From a bacterium (lineage in GTDB: Bacteria; Bacillota; Bacilli; Lactobacillales; Streptococcaceae), in contig CAJNCG010000002.1 of NCBI GenBank assembly GCA_905221205.1, positions 496,001-560,000 on the forward strand: 64,000 nt of DNA. The letters are read 5' to 3'. Shown piece after piece: positions 28,701 through 35,800 of this stretch; within the stretch, counting starts at the first letter, position 1, and every line of letters begins with the position of its first letter. Both the position numbers and the translations under genes were made by a program. The notes beneath the pieces are model-generated. The model was not told the origin of the DNA. It made no database searches and saw only the letters and a list, made by a program, of their open reading frames with translations.

Positions 28701-29486
28701 TTCGAAGACGGATCAACTACGAAAGTAGTAAAAGGTGAAGGAACATACACGGTAGCACCAGATGGAACAGTAACCTTCACTCCAGAAAAAGATTTTGAAG
28801 GAAAATCGAAAGGTGTGATTGTTAAACGTTACGATAAGAAAGGTACTCCAATCTTAGCGTCTTACACTCCACTTGTAACTCCACAAACTTCATTTGTTGA
28901 TACAAAAGGAAATGTAATCGAAGGCTACCCAACAGAAGACGGAACTACTCCGAAGAAAGATATTCCAGGATACAAATTCGTAGAGACTAAGACTCTTGAA
29001 AATGGAGATACTCAACATGTCTACGAAAAAGTTTCACCTTCTCCGGTTTCTCCATCAACTCCAGGTAAAGAAACGACAACAACTTGGACAGATGAAAAAG
29101 GAAATCCATTGAAACCAACGGAACCAGGTTCTAAAGAACCAGGAACAATTCCAGGTTACGAATACGTTAAGACTGTGACAGCTCAAAATGGAAATATCAG
29201 ACATATCTTCCAGAAAGTTGAGATGCCAGCTCCAACGCCAGTTGAACCAAGTCAACCAGGACAACCGGCAACTCCAACAATGCCTGAACAGCCAGCGAAA
29301 CCTCAAGTACCAGCAATTCCAACACAACCAGTGCAAGAAGCACAAGCTACAGCGTCGCAAGAAACTGAAGCTAAACGTGAATTGCCGAACACAGGTACAG
29401 AAGACAATGCTAGCCTAGCAGCACTTGGACTTCTTGGAGCTCTTAGCGGATTTGGTCTTGTAGCTCGCAAGAAGAAAGAAGATTAA
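19716..29486 (+). CDS. Giant LPxTG-anchored fibrillar adhesin with CshA-type repeats (adhesin 1)
   Basis: 3256-residue wall-anchored surface protein. The start used is the ATG at 19716; an in-frame TTG at 19704 leaves no spacing after AAAGGAGG. The YSIRK-type signal (YGIRKYSFGAASVAIA, residues 17-32) is probably cut after AVSA at 45. Residues about 60-280 are Lys/Ala/Glu-rich and helical. A non-repetitive head follows (about 283-1000) with aromatic, Ig-like segments; I cannot assign it to a named family. A coiled coil is predicted at about 1008-1141. About 17 CshA-type fibril repeats of roughly 100 residues (each with a TYTIDP...GxVTFTP pattern and ending YTPTV) span about 1195-3058. Two MucBP-like modules, a Pro-rich wall-spanning tail, LPNTG (3223-3227), a hydrophobic stretch and RKKKED end the protein. 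Adhesion to host or bacterial partners is inferred from CshA; the ligand is unknown. Own promoter and terminator. Confidence 0.9.
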   Translation: MKGKQQQDFRVEKYIRYGIRKYSFGAASVAIAAGLMFLGNGAVSANENKQVEDPTITVKQATDLTDKVEEKKDQAPVQKETEDKKVAAEKTVEVPKANTEKAAEKVAANKTVLYQAISSLEIRIAVAKNADASALSAAKEALATAKSVFANPTAEQAEVDSQTEALKALVTVLVESDAAGTAKKEEAANPKQETPAVDTKVLSQVSSEAEVTSQLAYSEMNKKDLAAEGKAAIEAAVAKNQAVLAETNKLLADKSLTKEQVDAQLSRLNESIQAVYDELKRNGIGRDGRFAVALSAGEGYTDKSQAKSAENGQFTETSTGKSYTVLDGNQAYRVYVHGYQSENSETEAMPNPPAAQGGRTDLPLSSEEAKKLAKEAPMWKGMPRPTGSKIGNGTYTSGGGYEFIATEIYGYNYDQGNHYVYIKDVKKRFSLSPEATAAGYSIKNIELSNLIPGLAYNKNSDSVEGYVSASIQNGVYDFRYEVTVTKPDGSTTVVPFKDLKAGWMGWQDTTAPRVVGDSTVVTVGDTISHDLKYLDNDGFANDTRANYKMNGQPIVPGKKASGKATFTGLDGTELTSMTSFVINQPHLVVNGEYMASKKSIANTIPGLTFDPTKNLLEGKASDAGIYTLAVLAKDFNNATNSKNPQWTANGQETHESVTIAVAPKITVKNVEAYAKELDVTISKGANTGEVRMPDGTVTKFAVKDGKWVVTEGTTNSAVAVGTELGTASETADSTFKLAVTSDATKYVGVDNIATKASTDKVKASLQREVVTVRDKDGNSYVATLNAATGKYALPDDKAYELVNNGDGTSTLTERRVYTEAQADGQINYIVYEFKRVWTAESNAATLVDRVAEVRKNGEVKQLVSVDRTITELPFKQVAGTDGVTVQVTYDSVSKQWTASDGSKVTATKTNAGWTLETSSGFRGYVAFREATGTDLASIQNAKPVGTSTSYSESKDATVDLIDSAKAAVGFADKIDDKSDNPVSDTIKTKLTVTAPDGTQKVFDAAQAQEDTYIAAQRTAAAKTQAAAAAVKTEQDSINDLARQQEIVDRETRYVANAEEALTKLKLRTVSPTAQELAEQLLADARARLAKETTELERQKAELPGITAKVATTRQEALDAEAAVETARTALKTAAEANLANAKQYVLSQVGRYKVTVRNVDSNGVVTTPTVGGTDTGAVTEDAVAETTYYIVVTEPKKTSGVKGAEQSTSMEEALKANQPAGATVSDYKLVDPETGNKVTTVNTNDGTYTVNPTTGEVTFTPHADFVGNATPITVEGNVTFNDEAGNPVKVPVSNTYTPTVYGLDNVDDTQTGKQGQPQTSITGAERFSKLNTTENTPDGTNVDMTTAKYSLTGANEEGKVVVPNEGTYSIDPTTGVVTFQPLPTFTGKAQGVTVNVTAKATDASGKELDVTSSATFKPEVTPVKPTGEDVTSSGKQGQIQEGTPKFTQGDETAPITINEDQPAKFFDPVTKQPIEATEIPAKDEKGNTVGKYTINPLTGVVTFTPNKDFTGTPVPATVEVKDKNGTPTTANYTPTVTPVVPRGEDVTSSGKQGQTQTGTPKFTQGDEVAPITINEEQPAKFFDPVTKQPIEATEIPAKDEKGNTVGKYTIDPLTGVVTFQPNKDFTGTPVPATVEVKDKNGTPTTANYTPTVTPVVPTKTPKETTGKQAQPQTQDTESMFTKGDEVAPIDKSTVKLIDPETNAEVTSIPAKKDGKEVGTYTLDPATGVITFQPNKDFVGTPDPVKVVAADTNGTKVETTYTPTVTPVKPTSEDVTSSGKQGQPQEGTPKFTQGDETAPITINEEQPAKFFDPVTKQPIEATEIPAKDETGKTVGKYTIDPLTGVVTFTPNKDFTGTPDPATVEVKDKNGTPTTANYTPTVEPVKPTGEDVTSSGKQGQPQEGTPKFTQGDEVAPITINEEQPAKFVVNGQPVEDKEIPATKDGKEIGKYKIDPLTGVVTFTPNKDFTGTPDPATVEVKDKNGTPTTANYTPTVTPVVPTKTPKETSGKQAQPQTQDTESMFTKGDEVAPIDKSTVKLIDPETNAEVTSIPAKKDGKEVGTYTLDPATGVITFQPNKDFVGTPDPVKVVAADTNGTKVETTYTPTVTPVKPTSEDVTSSGKQGQSQEGTPKFTQGDETAPITITPEQPAKFVVNGQPVEDKEIPAIKDGKEIGKYTIDPTTGKVTFTPNKDFTGTPDPATVEVKDKNGTPTTATYTPTVTPVVPTATPKETSGKQAQPQTQDTETMFTKGDEVAPIDKSTVKLVDPSGNEVTTLPAIKDGKEVGTYTIDPETGVITFQPNKDFIGTPDSVKVVAKDTNGTKVETTYTPTVTPVTPTSEPKETTGIQGATQEGTPTFTQGDETAPITITPEQPAQFVVNGQPVTETTIPATKDGKQVGTYTIDPTTGKVTFTPNKDFVGTPEPATVQVKDKNGTPTSAKYTPTVTPVTPEGMPAETTGIQGAKQEGTPEFKPGNPNVPIDEEVAPILEGADPEGKVVVPGEGTYTIDKDGKVMFTPEPQFTGVAKGVTVKRVDKNGTPVTAKYTPTVTPVTPEGTPAESTGIQGAKQEGTPEFKPGNPNVPIDEEVAPTLEGADKDGKVVVPGEGTYTIDKDGKVTFTPEPQFTGTAKGVTVKRVDKNGTPVTANYTPTVTPVTPEGTPTESIGLQGIKQEGTPEFKPGNPNVPIDEEVAPTLEGADKDGKVVVPGEGTYTIDKDGKVTFTPEPQFVGTAKGVTVKRVDKNGTPVTAKYTPTVKPVEPTGKPKQTINTKGTTQTGKPEFIPANPNTPIDETVPATFEDGSTEKVVPGEGKYTVAPDGTVTFVPEKDFVGKAKGVAVRRVDTNGNPITSMYLPVVTPELPEANPAYSVDVQGVTQTGKPEFIPGSPNTPIDETVPATFEDGSTTKVVPGEGTYTVAPDGTVTFVPEKDFVGTAQGVLVVRVDTEGNLAYGVYIPTVLPLTPSSEPEVSKGPKGKVQTGKPTFKPASPDVPIDETRPATFEDGSTTKVVKGEGTYTVAPDGTVTFTPEKDFEGKSKGVIVKRYDKKGTPILASYTPLVTPQTSFVDTKGNVIEGYPTEDGTTPKKDIPGYKFVETKTLENGDTQHVYEKVSPSPVSPSTPGKETTTTWTDEKGNPLKPTEPGSKEPGTIPGYEYVKTVTAQNGNIRHIFQKVEMPAPTPVEPSQPGQPATPTMPEQPAKPQVPAIPTQPVQEAQATASQETEAKRELPNTGTEDNASLAALGLLGALSGFGLVARKKKED
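23300..28890 (+). repeat. CshA-type repeat array of adhesin 1 (about 17 units)
   Basis: Counted by eye from the linkers of the form TPTVTPVxPxx. Two unit types alternate: those opening VTSSGKQGQ and those opening KETxGKQAQPQTQD. Three successive late units start at 27051, 27360 and 27669, an exact period of 309 bp (103 codons). A block of three units is duplicated with an offset of 1023 bp (24681 onward against 25704 onward), differing mostly at synonymous positions. Confidence 0.85.
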
Positions 29487-29541
29487 TACGATTATCTATA
29501 AAAGAACAGTTTATTTGATAAAAGATTAATCTGAATAAAGA

Positions 29542-29594
29542 AAACGAATGAACCTATTGATACTAAGGTATTGATGGGCCTCATTCGTTTTTTT
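29542..29594 (+). terminator. Terminator of adhesin gene 1
   Basis: Ten-base-pair stem AAACGAATGA / TCATTCGTTT enclosing a longer loop, followed by a run of T. It is unlike the terminators of adhesin genes 2 and 3. Confidence 0.8.
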
Positions 29595-29644
29595 TATTTA
29601 TTTTCAAAGAGTTCATATATTTTTGTAGTTTCAAATCATATTTC

Positions 29645-29673
29645 TTGATTCAGACCAAGCAAAATGATAAAAT
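29645..29673 (+). promoter_or_regulatory. Promoter of adhesin gene 2
   Basis: TTGATT (29645-29650), 17-bp spacer, TAAAAT (29668-29673), with TGA before the -10. Confidence 0.7.
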
Positions 29674-29709
29674 AAATAGTACATGTAAAGAGAATAAACA
29701 CTGAGAAAT

Positions 29710-29749
29710 ATCTTCTGTACTATCTTTGATAATCTTTGGAAGATTTTTT
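29710..29749 (+). promoter_or_regulatory. Leader hairpin of adhesin gene 2 with a possible competing stem
   Basis: AATCTT (29731-29736), TGG loop, AAGATT (29740-29745) and following T form a small terminator-like hairpin. The upstream ATCTTC (29710-29715) could pair instead with GAAGAT (29739-29744), which would break it. The arrangement is like an attenuator, but the stems are short. With the promoter and the gene 1 terminator this accounts for the 317-base gap between genes 1 and 2. Confidence 0.4.
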
Positions 29750-29803
29750 CAGTTTTTGTATTTCTAGGACATGAAAATAAATAAAAGGAGGTTGTTGGTT
29801 TCA

Positions 29804-32800
29804 ATGAACGGCAAGCAACAACAAGATTTTAGAGTAGAAAAATACATCCGTTATGGGATTCGTAAATATAGCTTTGGAGCAGCATCAGTAGCGATTGCGG
29901 CTGGTTTGATGTTCCTTGGAAATGGAGCGGTATCAGCTTCAGAAACGGGAGTTAATGGGAATACTCCTGATTCATCAGTAGTGGTATCTAATCCAGAAAA
30001 TGATGGCACTTCGGCTAAACCAGCAACTTCAGTAGATAAAAATGAAGTAAAAGCAGAAGAGTCTAAAAAGGTAGATACTTCAGTTCAAAAAGAAGCGGAA
30101 GATAAGAAAGTAGCAGAAGAAAAAACAGTAGAAGCTCCAAAAGCAAACACTGAAAAAGCTGCTGAAAAAGCTGCTGCTAATAAAACAGCGCTCTATGAAG
30201 TAATTTCAAGCTTGGAGCAAGGTATCGCTGCAGCTAAAAATGCAGATGCAAGTGCTCTTTCTGCTGCAAAGGAAGCTTTAGCGACTGCAAAATCAGTTTT
30301 TGCCAACCCAACAGCCGAACAAGCAGAAGTTGATAGTCAAACAGAAGCACTTAAGGCTCTCGCAACAGTTCTTGTTGAATCAAACGCTGCTGAAACTGCA
30401 AAGAAAGAAGAAGCGGCTAACCCGAAACAAGAAACTCCTGCAGTAGATACAAAGGTTTTGAGTCAAGTTTCATCTGAAGCAGAAGTGACTAGTCAATTAG
30501 CTTATTCAGAAATGAACAAGAAGGATCTTGCTACTGAAGGTAAAGCGGCTATCGAGGCTGCAATTGCTAAGAACCAAGCCGTCCTTGCTGAAACTAACAA
30601 ACTCTTGGCTGATAAGAGTTTGACGAAAGAACAAGTGGATGCCCAGTTGAACCGTTTGAATGATTCTATCCAAGCAGTTTATGATGAGTTGAAACGAAAT
30701 GGGATTGGCCGTGATGGGAAATTCTCAGTAGCTCTTTCAGCTAATGAAGGATACACAGCTTCTTCTACAGAATTAAGAAAAGAAAATGGAGAATTTCTTG
30801 GTTCTACAGGTAAATCTTACAAAGTACTAGATGGTAACAACAACTACAAAATTTATGTTCATGGATATCAATCTGAGAACACTGATGTGCCTGCGGCAAA
30901 TAGTGGACAATCAGGAGTAAGTGGTCGTACAGATATTCCTTTATCAAAAACGGAAGCTCAAAAACTTGGACGTGAAGCAGAACTATGGAAAGGTAAAATT
31001 CGTGCTACAGGAAAAGCTAATGGGAATACAATTTGGGGATCTGGTGGAGCTTATGAATACATAGCTACAGAAATCTACGGATATACTTATGAACAAGGAA
31101 ATCACTATGTGTATCTTACGGATGTGAAAAAACGTTTTAGTTTATCACCAGAAGCAACAGCTGCAGGATATACAATCACAAACGTCGCATTAAGCAACTT
31201 AATTCCAGGATTAGGCTATAATGAAGCTACAGATACTGTAGAAGGATATGTATCATCTACTCTTCAAAATGGTGTATATGACATGCGTTATATTGTAACT
31301 GTAGAGAAAGGTGGAGCTACTCAGCAGGTTACTTTCAGGGATTTAACGGCTGGATGGATAGGATGGCAAGATACATCCGCACCACTTATTCAAGGAAAAT
31401 CAAAATTAGTAACAATAGGCGATCAAGTTAATCATAACATCAAATATGTTGATAATGATGGAATGAGTCGTGATGAAAGAGCAGGCTATGTATACAGAAA
31501 TGGTGGAGCAAAAGTTGTTGCCGGTTCAAAAACTGCTCCTGGAGGCACGAACGGAGCAACCTTTACTGCAGTCGATGGATCTAAAGTAAATACCGAGAAC
31601 GGACCACAAACAGTCACAGCGCATACAGCATTAAATGGTACATATACAGGAAGTCAAACTTCGATAAATGATGTCGTACCAGGATTAAATTATAATCCAC
31701 AAACTGGAGATATTACTGGAACAGCAAGTGAAGCAGGGATTTTCACAGCGGCTGTTTATGCGAAAGACTATAATAATACAACCAATGCGAAAAATCAGGA
31801 TTGGAATATGTATGGTCAAGAAGCGCACGAAAATATTACAATCGCAGTAGCACCAAAAGTTACGGTTTCTAACGTAGAAGCATATGCTACAAAAGTACCT
31901 GTAACTATTTCAAACGGGGCTAACAAAGCAGAAATTACAATGCCAGATGGAACAGTTACAAAACTTGTAGTTAAAGATGGGAACTGGACAGTAGCAGCTG
32001 GTACTACAAATACAGCTGTACAAGAAGGTACGGTATTAGGGGCAGCATCTACAACAGCACCTTCGAAATTCACATTACCAGTAACGTCTGATGCTACACA
32101 ATACGTGGGTGTAGATAGTATCGCGGCTAAAGCAACAACTGACAAGGTAAAAGCGAATATTCAACGTGAATTTGCTATGGTAAATGATGCGGCAGGAAAC
32201 ACGTACAAAGCGATGTTTAACCGTGCGACAGGTAAATATTCATTACCGAATGAAAAAGCTTATGAATTAAAAGACAATGGTAATGGTACATCAACTCTTA
32301 TTGAACGTCGCGTTTATACAGATGCTCAAGCAAATGGTGATGTTAAATTCGTTGTCTATGAATTTGAACGTACATGGAATACAACATCTTCTGCGTCAAC
32401 ATTAGTAGATAAGATTGCAGAAATTCGTAAAAATGGCGAGGTAACTGCAGTAGGAAATGTTACACGTACAGAGACATTAGTTAAAAAAGATAACACATCT
32501 TCAGATCAAGGAATGGTAGTTACAGTAAGTTACGACTCAGTAACAAACCAATGGACTTCTTCTGACGGTTCAACTGTAACAGCTAAAGAATCAAATGCTG
32601 GTTGGGAAATCGAAACATCTTCAGGATTCAAAGGATACGTTTCATATCGTGAAGCAAGTTCAACTGATGTAGCATCAATTCAAAATGCTAAACCAGCAGG
32701 AACATCAACAAGCTACTCAGAAGCAAAAGATGCTTCAGTAGATTTATTAAAATCAGAAAAAGCTAATGTTGATTTCACAGATACTATCGATGATAAATCA

Positions 32801-35800
32801 GATGATGCACAATCAGAGACAATTAAAACAAAAGTAACAGTAACAGCTCCAGACGGAAGCCAAAAAGTATTCGATGCGGCAAAAGCAGAAGAAGCAGCGT
32901 ACATCACAGCTCAACGTACAGCAGCAGCTAAAACTCAAGCGGCAGCAACAGCTGTAAAAGAACAACAAGATGCACAAAACGAACTAGCTCGTCTTCAAGA
33001 ACTATTAGATCGTTCAACAAGAACTGTAGAAGATGCGCAGAAAGCATTAGATGACTTGAAATTACGTACAATTTCGCCAACAGCTCAAGAATTAGCAGAA
33101 AGAAAACTTGCTAATGTAAAAGAGTTCAAAGCATCTATCGAGGCGCAATTAGCAACAGCTCAAGCAAATCTTTCAACAAAAAATACCGAAGTAGAGACAG
33201 CACGTACAGCAGCTTCAGAAGCTGAAAAAGCTGTAGAAACAGCACGTGAAGCACTAAAAACAGCAGCAGCAGCAAACTTAGCGAACCCAGAAATCGCAGC
33301 TTACACATTAGGTCAATATGGAAGCTATAAAGTTACAGTAAGAGCAGTAGACTCTAACGGTGTTGTAACTACTCCAACTATCGGAGGAACAGATTCAGGT
33401 GAAGTAACTGAGGATGCAGTAGCAGAAACAACTTACTACATCGTAGTACCTAAACCAGAAATTTCTTCAGGAGCACAAGATACTCCACAAAGCGATACTA
33501 TGGAGAAAGGATTCAAGACTGGTCTTCCAGAAAACTCTACAGTATCAGACTACAAACTAGTAGATCCAACATCAGGAAATAAAGTTTCTTCAGTAACAAC
33601 TGATGAAGGAACTTACACAGTAGATCCAACAACAGGAAAAGTAAGCTTCACACCAGCTCAAGGATACATCGGGACAGCTAAACCATTAACAGTAGCAGCT
33701 AATGTAACGATCCCTGGAGAAGACGGTAATCCTGTAACAGTAGAAGCATCAACTACTTACACACCAACAGTATATGGTGTTAAAGGTAATGCTGATGGTA
33801 CAAAAGATATTCAAGGAGCAGTTCAAACTTCTAAACCAGGAAGTGAACGATTCTCTAAACTAAACACTCCAGAAAACACTCCAGATGGTACAAATGTTGA
33901 TTTAACTACAGCTAAGTATTCATTAGAAGGTGCTAATGATGAAGGAAAAGTTGTTGTGCCAAATGAAGGAACTTATACAATCGATCCATCAACAGGTGTA
34001 GTAACATTCACTCCACTTCCAACATTCACAGGAACAGCTCAAGGTGTAGATGTAAAAGTAACAGCTAATGCAACTGATAAAGAAGGTGCTACAGTAGAAG
34101 TAACGGCAACAGGAAAATACACTCCAGTAGTTGAACCTGCATCTCCAACAGCAGAAGCGGCAACATCAACAGATGTACAAGGTGCAACTCAAGAGCAACC
34201 TGTAACATTCAACGATTCGAAAACAACCATCGATGGTGTTGAGAAAAAAGTACCAATCGATCCAACAACCTACACATTGTTAGATGAAAATGGACAACCG
34301 GCTACAGAAGTACCAGCGAAAGATGCTACAGGAAAAGTAGTAGGTACTTACACTGTTAAGAATGTAGATGGAAAAGCAGTTGCAGTATTCACACCAAAGG
34401 ATAAAACATATGTAGGTAAAGTAGAACCAGTAACTGTTCAAGCCAAAGATAAAAACGGAACACCTGTAACAACTACTTATACACCAAATATTACACCGGT
34501 AACACCAACAGGAACACCTGCAACTTCAGAAGGAATTCAAGGTTCACCTCAAGAAGGAACTCCAACATTTACCCAAGGACACCCAGTTGCTCCAATTAAA
34601 ATTGATGAGACACAACCTGCTAAATTAGTAGATCCAACAACAGGTAAACCAACAGATGAACCAACCATTCCAGCTAAAGATGCAACAGGAAAACAAGTTG
34701 GTACATACACAATTGATCCAACATCAGGAAAAGTGACATTCACACCGAATAAAGACTTTGTAGGTACTCCAGTACCAGTAACAGTAGAAGTGAAAGATGC
34801 GAATGGAACACCAGCAACAGCGACTTACACACCAACTGTTAAACCAGTAACTCCAATTGGTAAAGTTGCATTTACAGAAGATATTCAAGGTGCAACTCAA
34901 AGTGGCAAACCAGCCTTTGAAGGTGGTAAAACAACAGTCAACGGTAAAGAAGAAACTGTACCAATGGATGATACAGTACCAGCAACATTCGAAGATGGTT
35001 CAACTACAAAAGTAGTACCAAATGAAGGTACTTACACAGTAGATCCAGACGGAACAGTAACTTTCAAACCAGAAAAAACATTCTCAGGTAAAGGTACGAC
35101 ACAAACTGTTATCCGTAAAGATAAAAATGGAACACCAGCTCGTGGAGAATACACAGCGGTTGTTCACCCAGTAACACCTACAGGATGGGATGTCATCTCT
35201 GCAGATATCCAAGGTCAAGAACAACATGGAAAACCTAAGTTCAAAGGTGGAACAGTCGAAATCGGTGGAGAAGAGAAGACAGTAGAAATCGATGAAAATG
35301 TTGCTCCAGTAGTACTTGATCCAACAACAAAACAACCAGTAGCAGTAGGAACTCCAATAAAAGTTGAAGGAGAAGGGGTTTATACGCTTAAAGAAGACGG
35401 AACAGTTGATTTCGTTCCTGAGAAAACATTCGTTGGTGAAGCTAAAGGGGTAATCGTTCAACGTGTTGATAAACTCGGTCAACCAGCTATTGGTAAATAC
35501 CGTCCAATCGTTATCGGAGCTAAACCAAAAGCACAACCAGCTACTTCACAAGATGTTCAAGGTCAAGTTCAAAAGGGAACATTAACATTCATCGATAGTG
35601 TCGTAGATAAAACGACTGTACCAGATATCGATCATCCAGACGTAAAAGTAGCGGTTCAAAAAACTGTACCGATTGATCCAGCAACATACACATTATTAGA
35701 TGAAAATGGACAACCAGCTACAAAAGTAGATGCAAAAGATCCAAAAGGAAATGTCATCGGGGAATACACTCTTGAAGTAGTAGACGGTAAGGCTGTCGGA

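Noticed and set aside
23300..28890. Regular repeats that might be read as a CRISPR or satellite array
   Set aside because: Units are about 300 bp, stay in one reading frame and differ mostly at synonymous positions, so they are protein-coding repeats. No short repeat-spacer pattern and no cas genes were found.
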